From: Planctomycetota bacterium
GTDB taxonomy: Bacteria > Planctomycetota > Phycisphaerae > Sedimentisphaerales > Anaerobacaceae
Assembly: GCA_019456195.1 (NCBI GenBank)
Contig: VRUK01000053.1
Location: forward strand, 1-36,908
Length of the DNA stretch: 36,908 bases
Reading direction: 5' to 3'
Positions 16,595 through 24,985 of this stretch are shown here, in pieces. The notes beneath the pieces were generated by a model. The model was not told the DNA's origin, did not search any database, and saw nothing but the letters and a program-made list of their open reading frames with translations. Numbering within the stretch: position 1 is the stretch's first letter; the number at the start of each line of letters is the position of its first letter. Position numbers and translations under genes: made by a program.

Positions 16595-17191
16595 ATGAGG
16601 CAAAACGCGAGAAATAACAGCCGGGGCGGTAATAGATTATTTGCCCATTTGGCCGCGGAGAAGAAAAAAGTAGTGTTGGCGTTGTGCTTGATTTCACTAA
16701 TGGCTTTTATGTGGATCAAGGTGCTTACCAAAACGTCCCCGAAGGCTGCTGACGCAGGGTTGATTGCAGAGCTGATAAATACGGAAACTCAGTCTGAACC
16801 GGAATTTAAAATATCATTTATAGAATTACCGCGAGTTGCAGGACGCAATGATATGGTAACCAGAGACTTTTTTGCCTCGGACGGCTGGCAGAACTTTGTT
16901 GGTGGACGAGGACCAAAATCAGTCGCTGTTAAAGAAATAGATATCGATTTAAAAGATGATGACCAAGAAGTAATCAGAAAAGTGGCGGAGAATTTGAAGC
17001 TTGAAGCAATAGTTTCGGGCGATGATCCCCTGGCTTTTATAAATGATAAGGTATTAAGAGCCGGAGATAAATTGTTCGTCGGTGATGGAATTGAAAGTTA
17101 TGAATGTGAAGTAGTTGAAATTAAAGAAAACAGAGTGGTAATGAAGTGTAGAGAATCTACGATAACCTTGAAAATGACACAGGTAAATTGA
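16595..17191 (+). CDS. PilP/GspC-like secretin-linking protein
   Basis: A 198-residue bitopic protein with a basic cytoplasmic start, one membrane span (about 27-44), a linker, and a C-terminal beta domain (about 130-198) with EAIVSGDDPLAFINDK, RAGDKLFVGDGIE and VVEIKENRVVMKC. This is the pattern of the PilP/GspC homology domain that contacts the secretin N-terminal domains. Its place directly before the secretin agrees. No good Shine-Dalgarno is visible. Confidence 0.75.
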   Translation: MRQNARNNSRGGNRLFAHLAAEKKKVVLALCLISLMAFMWIKVLTKTSPKAADAGLIAELINTETQSEPEFKISFIELPRVAGRNDMVTRDFFASDGWQNFVGGRGPKSVAVKEIDIDLKDDDQEVIRKVAENLKLEAIVSGDDPLAFINDKVLRAGDKLFVGDGIESYECEVVEIKENRVVMKCRESTITLKMTQVN

Positions 17192-17255
17192 AACAGCGGA
17201 TAGCTAATAGCGATGTGCAAAACGCTATTCGCAAAAAAAGAACAGGAGATGAATT

Positions 17256-19058
17256 ATGTATCGAAAAAAGAATTCAAATGGCAAGACCACAATCAGAGCC
17301 AGATTATTTGTATGGAGCATTGTGCTGGTTCTGATGGCAGCGATTGCGGTCGCTGACGTTGACCATGGATTAGCTGAAGCTAATTTGTGGGCGAATGTAA
17401 GTGTAGCACAAATTGGGACAGGTGGTAGCCAGGAAAGTATTCTTAAGGATGGGATGATTCCGGTATTTAGATGTGAGGAGAATTTTGGTGTACGCAAGGC
17501 TCTGGCATTGTTGAGCAGTATATGCCAGAAAAACATTGTGCCTTCGCCAAACGTGGATGGTTTATTGGCGTTCAGGCAGCTTACCAATGTTACCTTTGAT
17601 GAAGTTATGGATGCTATCCTGGGAGATAACTATAAGTATGAGAAAAGGGGTAATCTAATCAGGGTATATACCAAGGATGAATATAACAAGATTATGGCAG
17701 ACCCCGGGCGAATGACGTACAAGATCTTTACTTTGTACTATATCAGCGCTGCCGAAGCAATGAATCTCATTACTCCGGTACTTAGCGGTGCCGGAAGCAT
17801 GCAGGGCAGTTCTCCTGCAGAGAACATCGTCCCTACCGGTAATTCTATCAGTTCAGGTTCCGGTGGTGGCGATACTATGGCTTTGAATGATACCATAGTT
17901 ATCGAGGACTATCCGGAAAATATCGCTGAGGTAGAAAAGATGCTTAAGCAACTGGATGTTAGGCCCAAGCAGGTTTTGGTCGAGGCGACCATTCTCAGCG
18001 CTGTTTTGACCGAGGGATTGGAGTTGGGGATTGACTTGAACTTTGCGGCTGGAGTTAGCTTAACCGGTACCTCCGCAACGGCAGAGGTAGGGGGAGCTAA
18101 CGCGGCCGCACTAGAAACTACTACAACTACGCCTCTCGGACAAGTAGCCGCCGGTACTGCTGGCTCACCTATAGAGACTTCCGGTTTTGCATCAATCGGC
18201 GGTAACGGATTACGAGTTGGAGTTACATCTGGTGATTTTGCCGCATTTATAACTGCATTGGAAACGGTAACCGACACCACGATTCTTGCTAATCCAAAGA
18301 TTCTGGCAGTCAATAAGCAGCTTGGAATGGTCTATATCGGCAACAAGATAGGTTATACGTCACAGACCACGCAAACACAGACTTCCACGACTCAGCAGGT
18401 TGAGTTCCTCGAAACGGGTACCAGACTTGCTTTCAGGCCCTATATAGGCAACGACGGTTATATCCGGATGGATATCCAGCCCAAGGACAGTTCTGGTACC
18501 TTGAAAGCTAATAATATTCCTGACGAGTTCTCGACAGAGCTGGCGACCAACATAATTGTCAAAGACGGCCAGACTATTGTAATCGGTGGTCTGTTTAGAG
18601 ATGTTGTAGTTACAAGCCGAAGCCAGATACCTTTGTTGGGTGATTTACCGCTCATTGGAGCATTCTTTAGAAAAACGACTGATTCGGTTCAACGCCAGGA
18701 AGTTATAATACTGCTGACAGTTCACATCATTGATGAGGCCAAGGAGACCAATAGTGATGCCAGAATTGATGATATTCGCCGTAAGAGATTAGGCGCAAAG
18801 GAAGAGCTGCAGTGGGCAGGCAAGGCGAGATTGGCAGAAGACCGTTACGTCTTAGCTGCCAGAAAATACCTTGAAGGTGATACTGATGCTGCAATGAATG
18901 AGCTGAACTATGTACTCGAACTTCGTCCTTCCTACCTAGAGGCGATTAGGCTCAAAGAAAGAATCATTGGTGAGACAAGGCCGGATGAGCTGGATAGCAT
19001 GGAGAGAATTCTGCTTGGTGATATTGAGCGTGAAGATTCCGACAAGTGGCGGAGATGA
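17256..19058 (+). CDS. Secretin (GspD/PilQ family) with C-terminal helical extension
   Basis: Outer-membrane channel of the machine, 600 residues. A signal peptide (LFVWSIVLVLMAAIAVADV) is followed by an STN-like region (RKALALLSSICQKNIV, QLTNVTFDEVMDAILG), an N-domain (TYKIFTLYYISAAEAMNLI...IEDYPENIAEVEKMLKQLD) and the secretin core (VLVEATILSAVL, TNIIVKDGQTIVIGGLF, PLLGDLPLIGAFFRKT, EVIILLTVHII). After the core, residues 505-600 form an extra helical segment with one clear TPR-like unit (DRYVLAARKYLEGDTDAAMN to LELRPSYLEAIRL). AGGAG sits 8 nt before the ATG. No pilotin gene is recognised nearby. Confidence 0.93.
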   Translation: MYRKKNSNGKTTIRARLFVWSIVLVLMAAIAVADVDHGLAEANLWANVSVAQIGTGGSQESILKDGMIPVFRCEENFGVRKALALLSSICQKNIVPSPNVDGLLAFRQLTNVTFDEVMDAILGDNYKYEKRGNLIRVYTKDEYNKIMADPGRMTYKIFTLYYISAAEAMNLITPVLSGAGSMQGSSPAENIVPTGNSISSGSGGGDTMALNDTIVIEDYPENIAEVEKMLKQLDVRPKQVLVEATILSAVLTEGLELGIDLNFAAGVSLTGTSATAEVGGANAAALETTTTTPLGQVAAGTAGSPIETSGFASIGGNGLRVGVTSGDFAAFITALETVTDTTILANPKILAVNKQLGMVYIGNKIGYTSQTTQTQTSTTQQVEFLETGTRLAFRPYIGNDGYIRMDIQPKDSSGTLKANNIPDEFSTELATNIIVKDGQTIVIGGLFRDVVVTSRSQIPLLGDLPLIGAFFRKTTDSVQRQEVIILLTVHIIDEAKETNSDARIDDIRRKRLGAKEELQWAGKARLAEDRYVLAARKYLEGDTDAAMNELNYVLELRPSYLEAIRLKERIIGETRPDELDSMERILLGDIEREDSDKWRR

Positions 19059-19116
19059 TAAGGCGTGTCCGATAACTAAAGTATGGTTTGGAATTTAACA
19101 AACACTGGAGTTTGTT

Positions 19117-20595
19117 TTGAGACTAACAAGAATCTTATATGCGATAGTCACAATAATTGTGGCAGGCAGTTTGTTTATAAGTGGTCTTGCCGAATGGCAG
19201 GATTCTGGCACGGAAGAGGGTTGGCGCTACACTGGTTATGTGCAGCGGATACCCGTTGTGTCGGTATGCTATATTCTTGGGGCTGTGGGCGTGATTTATC
19301 TGGGTTGGTATCAGTTAAGACTGACCGGAGCAGTCACGTCCATAGCCGCGCTGCTCCATGAAGATAAAGCAGGCGAGATCCGTGGTTGCAAGAGATTCGG
19401 ATGGACAAAAACAAACGAGCTTTGTCAGGCTTTTAAAAAGCATTTTAACGACTGTACGACTCGTATTGACGAATATGAAAAGAAAATCAGGGCTTTGCAG
19501 GTAAAGATTCAACTGTCACAAAGACGGGGCGAAAACACCGAGGCTATAATATACAGCATTCGTGACGCTGTTATTGTTATTGATGAGTCTGACAGACTTT
19601 TGATGGCAAATGAGGCGGCCGGCCGGCTTTTCAATTTTGATTATAACAGTTCACAGCTCAAACCTGTAAGCGAACTGATCGGGCCTGACCAGGGTGAATT
19701 TACGGATTTTCTAAGCCGCAACAGACAAAGCAAGGGACAGGCAACAAGAAAAGAGATCGAATTTTCGAAAGATGGAATACCGGAAACATTTGACTGCATT
19801 GTTTCATGTGTTTACGACCAGGACACGCAGGTATGCGGGGCTGTGGCCGTGCTGCATGATATTACACGAGAAAAGCAAATTCAGCAGATGAAAAATGATT
19901 TTGTAAGTCATGTCTCGCATGAACTCAAAACACCTCTTGCTTCCATCACAGCCTTTACGGAAATGCTTGCTGATGGTGAAGCTAATGATGAAAAGACGCG
20001 AAAAGAATTTTATTCCGTAATTCAAAGTCAGGCCCAAAGATTGAATCGATTGATTGAAGATATTCTGAATTGTTCACGAATAGAATCGGGTCTTATAAAA
20101 ATAAATAAGGAGACGGCCAGCTTGACGATGCTTATAGAAGAACAGCTGCAAATGATAAAAGGTTATGCTGAAGAAAAGGAAGTAGAGGTCATTGGGCAAA
20201 AGCCAATTATTTATGACCAGGTGGACGTTGACAAGGATATGATTCAAGAGGTTATTGTTAATCTGTTAAGTAATGCCGTCAAATATACTCCGTCTGGGGG
20301 TTCAGTCAAAATTGAAACCGAAGTTGACGAAAATGCGGCTCTGGTACGGGTAAGTGTCACTGATACAGGAGTTGGTATCCCCGAAGATGACATAAAATAT
20401 GTCTTTGATAAATTTTACAGGGTTGGTGCCAATAAAAAGCAGGCAGAAGGTACAGGTCTGGGACTTAACCTTGTTAAGCAAATAATTGAGAAGGTTCACG
20501 ACGGCCGAGTATTCGTTATGAGCAAGGTCGGAGTTGGGAGCACTTTCGGCTTTGAATTACCTCTGGCGACAGGGAAGGCAGTCAGAGCCGTATAA
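19117..20595 (+). CDS. Membrane sensor histidine kinase with PAS domain
   Basis: A 492-residue kinase. The start is TTG at 19117, supported by GGAG 6 nt upstream and by the immediate membrane segment. Two membrane spans (about 6-26 and 45-65) flank a short periplasmic loop. A coiled coil (about 110-140) and a PAS-type domain (about 145-250) follow. HisKA has SHVSHELKTPLASI with phospho-acceptor His268, and the ATPase domain shows NLLSNAVKYTP, DTGVGIPEDD and GTGLGLNLVKQI. All catalytic boxes look intact. The gene lies between the secretin and a lone receiver. The signal is unknown. Confidence 0.93.
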   Translation: MRLTRILYAIVTIIVAGSLFISGLAEWQDSGTEEGWRYTGYVQRIPVVSVCYILGAVGVIYLGWYQLRLTGAVTSIAALLHEDKAGEIRGCKRFGWTKTNELCQAFKKHFNDCTTRIDEYEKKIRALQVKIQLSQRRGENTEAIIYSIRDAVIVIDESDRLLMANEAAGRLFNFDYNSSQLKPVSELIGPDQGEFTDFLSRNRQSKGQATRKEIEFSKDGIPETFDCIVSCVYDQDTQVCGAVAVLHDITREKQIQQMKNDFVSHVSHELKTPLASITAFTEMLADGEANDEKTRKEFYSVIQSQAQRLNRLIEDILNCSRIESGLIKINKETASLTMLIEEQLQMIKGYAEEKEVEVIGQKPIIYDQVDVDKDMIQEVIVNLLSNAVKYTPSGGSVKIETEVDENAALVRVSVTDTGVGIPEDDIKYVFDKFYRVGANKKQAEGTGLGLNLVKQIIEKVHDGRVFVMSKVGVGSTFGFELPLATGKAVRAV

Positions 20596-20669
20596 TAAGG
20601 TGTAAATAAGAAATTAAGCGTGCATTCGATGCTGCAAGCTATGCATTAATCTTTTGAGGAGGCAAGATC

Positions 20670-21062
20670 ATGACAGGCAAGAGAGTTTTAGTCGTGGATG
20701 ATGAAATACACATTGTTCATGTGGTAGCGATAAAGCTTCGTAACAATGGTTATGAGGTCATATCAGCTGAAAATGGCGCCGAGGCCTTTGAGCTGGCTTG
20801 CGAAGAGAAACCGGACATTATTGTCACGGATTATCAAATGCCGGTTATGTCAGGGCTGGAACTTGTGGAGAAGCTTCGGCAACGAGATGATACGAAGGAT
20901 ATACCGGTAATTATGTTAACTGCCAGAAGCTTTGCTATCTCGAAAGAGCAGCAGGAAGATTTAAAAATATCAAGTTGTCTGAGTAAGCCATTCAGCCCAA
21001 AGGAGTTGTTGGGAAATATCGAAGATGTTTTGTACCAGAAACAGGTAATGGTAAGCAATTGA
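20670..21062 (+). CDS. Stand-alone receiver-domain response regulator
   Basis: A 130-residue CheY-like protein with a single receiver domain and no output domain. The acidic pair D10-D11, phospho-acceptor Asp54 (IVTDYQMP), Thr in IMLTAR and Lys in CLSKPFS are all present. AGGAGG lies about 9 nt upstream of the ATG. The likely donor is the kinase just upstream. Without an output domain it would act by protein contact, possibly with the following GAF-HD-GYP protein or the machine itself. Confidence 0.9.
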   Translation: MTGKRVLVVDDEIHIVHVVAIKLRNNGYEVISAENGAEAFELACEEKPDIIVTDYQMPVMSGLELVEKLRQRDDTKDIPVIMLTARSFAISKEQQEDLKISSCLSKPFSPKELLGNIEDVLYQKQVMVSN

Positions 21063-21114
21063 CAGTTAATAAAAAGAATTAAAATAATTGACATGAAATA
21101 ATCGGTAGGGAGCT

Positions 21115-22827
21115 ATGCTGGATACGGTAAGGAAAACCTTAAGTCTGTCACAACGACGCCAGTTTGAGAGCTTTGGAGCTAAGATAAATAAGTTCGGCTT
21201 TAATTTTGCAGTTTGCAATACCGCCGATGAAGTTGTCTTGTTGTGTGAAGGCGGTAAATATAAAAGTAACTCTGAACAGTTAAGCAAACTAAGTCGGCAG
21301 GCTTTACGCCAACTCAGCGAGAAAAGTTGTTCGGATGAGACCGGCATGCCGGTTTGGAGATTTGGTGATACAAATATTGTTTTGGCTGTTGTTCTGAAAT
21401 CTGCTCGCCTCAGTAACAAAGACGGAGAAGTTTCAGGAACAGCTTTGATTGACCTGGGTGATAAATCACCTTATCCTGCTTCTGTCCTGGCAAACGATAC
21501 AAACTGTGTGAATCCGGTTCAGACCGACAGCAACTATTTGGCGGAAATGCTTGAGCTTTTAGTAGAGAAATTTCAAGCTGAGACAAAAGCGGAAAAACAG
21601 ATTGAAATGGTTGGTACAGAGCTGTCGCAGACATACGAGGAGCTGGTACTGCTTCACAAGATTAGTACAAATATGAAGGTTACCGAATCGGATGCTAACT
21701 TTCTACAGATGGCCTGTGACAGCTTAACTGAAATTGTTTGCGTCGAAGGCATTGCAATATTGCTGGAAAAGACGATCGATGACAAGCAACAGTTGGTTGT
21801 GACAGCCGGCTCAGGTCTTATAGACATAGATGAGCAAACGGCGGCTATTTTACATAGCGGATTGATGGAAGAAATAAGAAGCGGTAAAGAAGCACTTCTG
21901 GACAGCGAGGTTGATTCCGCATTTAAATATGAATGGCCTGACAATATTAATAATATTATTGCAGTACCTTTATGCGGTAAGGAGAAAACAGAATCCGGCA
22001 TTACAGGCAAAAACGAGAATGGTAACTGCATAATGGGGCTGATGGTCGCGATAAACAGAATAGGCAAACAGGATTTTGACAGCACTGATATAAAATTATT
22101 TAATTCTGTGGCTGGCGGATGTGCCGTTTTTATCGAGAACGGCGAGCTCTTTAAAGACCTCAAAGAATTATTCATTGGCTCACTGAAAGCACTGACAAGC
22201 AGTATTGACGCAAAAGACAAGTACACACACGGTCATTCTGAAAGAGTTGCTTTTATTTCACGATGGATTGCGGAGAAGCTATCGGAGCCCGAGCAATTGG
22301 ATGAAGAACAAATACACATGGTTTATTTGGCTGGATTGCTCCACGATATAGGAAAGATAGGTATAGAAGAAGTGGTATTGCGAAAGAAAGGTAAGCTGAC
22401 TGAGCAGGAATATAACCGTATAAAGCAACATCCGTCGATAGGTGCGGGTATTTTACATGAAATAAAACAAATGCGTGATATTATACCGGGCGTATTATCT
22501 CACCACGAGCGAATTGACGGCAGGGGATATCCGGATGGCTTGGTTGGTGAGCAGATACCCCTGACGGGTAAAATTGTCGGATTGGCGGATAGTTTCGATG
22601 CAATGACATCAAAGCGAACTTATCGTGATGCAATGACTGTAGAGCATGCACTTGAAGAGATAGAAAAAGGATTGGGCACGCAGTTTGATGAAAAAATAGG
22701 CAGGGTATTTCTCGACAGTGATGTCGGGCTGCTTTGGGACATTATACAGAATGGTTTCAACAATATTTATCAAAACGGCGACTCTGTGGAATATGGTGCC
22801 GCTGCTGTGGGAACACTAATCGGATGA
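21115..22827 (+). CDS. GAF-HD-GYP protein, probable c-di-GMP phosphodiesterase
   Basis: A 570-residue cytoplasmic protein. Residues 1-150 are unassigned. A coiled coil (about 160-185) and a GAF domain (about 185-345) follow, then HD-GYP (about 360-540). The catalytic features are complete: HGHSERV, HD at 410-411 in LLHDIGKIG, the second His region RIKQHPSIGAGIL, and HHERIDGRGYPDGL starting at 463 with the GYP signature. It should hydrolyse c-di-GMP (or a related dinucleotide). The stop overlaps the STAS gene start by ATGA, indicating coupled translation. Confidence 0.92.
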   Translation: MLDTVRKTLSLSQRRQFESFGAKINKFGFNFAVCNTADEVVLLCEGGKYKSNSEQLSKLSRQALRQLSEKSCSDETGMPVWRFGDTNIVLAVVLKSARLSNKDGEVSGTALIDLGDKSPYPASVLANDTNCVNPVQTDSNYLAEMLELLVEKFQAETKAEKQIEMVGTELSQTYEELVLLHKISTNMKVTESDANFLQMACDSLTEIVCVEGIAILLEKTIDDKQQLVVTAGSGLIDIDEQTAAILHSGLMEEIRSGKEALLDSEVDSAFKYEWPDNINNIIAVPLCGKEKTESGITGKNENGNCIMGLMVAINRIGKQDFDSTDIKLFNSVAGGCAVFIENGELFKDLKELFIGSLKALTSSIDAKDKYTHGHSERVAFISRWIAEKLSEPEQLDEEQIHMVYLAGLLHDIGKIGIEEVVLRKKGKLTEQEYNRIKQHPSIGAGILHEIKQMRDIIPGVLSHHERIDGRGYPDGLVGEQIPLTGKIVGLADSFDAMTSKRTYRDAMTVEHALEEIEKGLGTQFDEKIGRVFLDSDVGLLWDIIQNGFNNIYQNGDSVEYGAAAVGTLIG

Positions 22828-23159
22828 AAATTAAAATACAAGATTATAACGAGGTTACGGTTGTTGAGCTGCAGGGTGAGCTGGACGGCGATGATGGCGA
22901 GTTCTTCCAAAGTACTATCACTGATATAATCTCAAGATGTAAAGCCAGTGTGGTGCTGGATATGAGTGGATTGGGATTTGTTGATGGTGAAGGATTGGAA
23001 CAGTTGTTGTGGGCGCGGGATTATTGTAACCAAAATAAATGTGAGCTTCGATTAGCAGGACTTGATGAGAACTGCATGAGAATTCTTGAAATCACTCGGC
23101 TCGAAAAAGAGTTTAACCACTACGTGGAACTTTCGGAGGCGGTAAAGAGTTTTGTGTAG
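22824..23159 (+). CDS. STAS-domain (anti-anti-sigma-like) protein lacking the phospho-Ser
   Basis: A 111-residue single STAS domain. VVELQGELDG, VVLDMSGLGFVDGEGLEQLL and CELRLAGLDENCMRILEITR follow the SpoIIAA-like pattern. The usual Asp-Ser phosphorylation site is Asp54-Gly55 here, so regulation by an RsbW-type Ser kinase is unlikely; no such kinase is encoded nearby. The ATG at 22824 overlaps the HD-GYP stop, and upstream in-frame codons belong to that gene. It probably acts as a small adaptor in the same signalling module. Confidence 0.88.
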   Translation: MKIKIQDYNEVTVVELQGELDGDDGEFFQSTITDIISRCKASVVLDMSGLGFVDGEGLEQLLWARDYCNQNKCELRLAGLDENCMRILEITRLEKEFNHYVELSEAVKSFV

Positions 23160-23216
23160 AAAATATATACCTTCTCTGGTCTGTATTAACGGAGCATTAA
23201 ATAATTAGGAAAAGCT

Positions 23217-24935
23217 ATGAGTCAAATAGCTGTGGAAAATAAAATGCAGCTTGGGCAGTTACTTCTAGCGCGTGGCGTTGTAACTGATGAGCAAATTGAA
23301 CAGGCACTGGCTGAACAGAAAGAAAAAGGCCATCGTAAGCTGCTCGGTGAGCTTTTGGTGGAGATGGGCTATTGTACGGAGAATCAGATAGCCTCGGCAC
23401 TGGCAGAGGGCTATGGTGTTCCGTATGCTCAGGTTGGTCCGAAAATATGTGATACAAAAGCCATTGAGATTTTACCGAGAGAATTTCTCGAAGAATATGT
23501 TGTCCTGCCGCTGTTTAAGGTTCATGATGTTCTAACTGTAGCTGTCAGTGAACCGACGAACGTATTTTTAATAGATGAAATAGAGCGGATAAGCGGCTGT
23601 AAAGTTCAGATAGTCTGTTCGACAAGTAAGGACATCAAGGCCACTCTGCAGACATATTTGCCGGCCGCCAATGTCTTTGTCATTGACGACATAATCGATG
23701 ACGAGGGGCTGGAAGATTTTACTTTGATAGAAAACATTACCCAGGATATAAGCGACCTTGAGGAGGTCGCCGGACAATCACCTGTCGTAAAGCTGGTTAA
23801 TTATCTGCTGTATAACGCCGTGCGGGAAAATGCCAGTGACATTCACATAGAATCGGATGATAAGAAACTCCGCGTTCGCTACAGAGTCGATGGCAGGCTG
23901 TATGAGAAGATTTGTCCACCTTATCAGATGCACGCGGCGATAGTTTCACGTGTTAAAATTATGGCTGAGCTGGACATTGCCCAGAGACGGCTGCCTCAGG
24001 ACGGTGGTATCCATGTTTTAGTGGAAGGCAGGCCGATCGATTTACGGGTATCGGTTATGCCAGGCAACTTTGGCGAAAAAGTAGTGATTAGAATTATTGA
24101 CCCGCAGAAGGTGCTTTTCAGTCTTGAGTCACTGGGATTTATCTACGGAAATCTCAAGTTGTTCAGGAAGGTAATACAATTTCCTAACGGTATAGTTTTG
24201 GTTACAGGTCCGACCGGATCAGGTAAAAATACTACTCTTTATGCGGCACTTGTTGAGTTAAACAGCGAAGAGGTGAACATCTGCACCGTGGAAGACCCGG
24301 TGGAGTGCAATATTGAGGGAATAAATCAATTCCAGGTTAGCGAAGGGGCGGGTTTTGAATTTTCAACAGCCCTGAGAAGTTTATTAAGACAGGACCCGGA
24401 TATAGTTATGGTTGGCGAAATTCGTGATGAAGCCACAGCTAATATCGCCGTACAGGCGGCGCTGACAGGTCATCTGGTTCTATCGACTCTGCATACGAAT
24501 GATGCTCCCGGAGCAGTAACTCGTTTGCTGGATTTGGGCGTTGCGCCTTACCTTTTAAGTGCTTCACTTATTGCAGTCTTGGCCCAGAGACTTGTGCGGA
24601 AAATATGTCCGAATTGCAAGACGGAGTACGAACCGCCCGCAAGTATAAGGAAGGTTGTTGAGAAATCAGGAATAGAAACTACGGAATTTTATCGCGGTGT
24701 AGGCTGCAAGAAATGCCGGAACACCGGCTATGTTGGTCGAATTGCCGTTCACGAGCTTTTTGTACCGAATGAGGAAATTCTGGAAATGATTAATGAGAGG
24801 CAGAGCTTAAAGAAACTCAGAAAAAAGGCGATTGAAAATGGAATGGTATGCTTGCAATCTGATGGAATCGAAAAGGTAAAGGCAGGCATTATTTCTATTG
24901 AGGAAGTATTGAGAACAGCGCAAACGGAAATATGA
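23217..24935 (+). CDS. GspE/PilB-type secretion ATPase with MshEN-like N-domain and variant Walker A
   Basis: Hexameric cytoplasmic motor driving pilus/pseudopilus assembly, 572 residues. Residues 11-65 are two 24-residue MshEN-type repeats (QLGQLLLARGVVTDEQ..., LLGELLVEMGYCTENQ...). A linker follows, then the ATPase with the SPVVKLVNYLL and ASDIHIE regions, Walker A GPTGSGKNTT, the Asp box ICTVEDPVE, Walker B DPDIVMVGEIRDEAT, the His box HLVLSTLHTND and a Zn site (Cys464, 467, 497, 500). Walker A has Asn338 where Ser/Thr is expected; all other boxes look intact. Start: ATG with AGGA 7 nt upstream. The platform gene follows 50 nt later. Confidence 0.94.
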   Translation: MSQIAVENKMQLGQLLLARGVVTDEQIEQALAEQKEKGHRKLLGELLVEMGYCTENQIASALAEGYGVPYAQVGPKICDTKAIEILPREFLEEYVVLPLFKVHDVLTVAVSEPTNVFLIDEIERISGCKVQIVCSTSKDIKATLQTYLPAANVFVIDDIIDDEGLEDFTLIENITQDISDLEEVAGQSPVVKLVNYLLYNAVRENASDIHIESDDKKLRVRYRVDGRLYEKICPPYQMHAAIVSRVKIMAELDIAQRRLPQDGGIHVLVEGRPIDLRVSVMPGNFGEKVVIRIIDPQKVLFSLESLGFIYGNLKLFRKVIQFPNGIVLVTGPTGSGKNTTLYAALVELNSEEVNICTVEDPVECNIEGINQFQVSEGAGFEFSTALRSLLRQDPDIVMVGEIRDEATANIAVQAALTGHLVLSTLHTNDAPGAVTRLLDLGVAPYLLSASLIAVLAQRLVRKICPNCKTEYEPPASIRKVVEKSGIETTEFYRGVGCKKCRNTGYVGRIAVHELFVPNEEILEMINERQSLKKLRKKAIENGMVCLQSDGIEKVKAGIISIEEVLRTAQTEI

Positions 24936-24985
24936 TCCTCTTTGCGATGTATAGGACTATATACATAATGTGAAATAAAATATAA

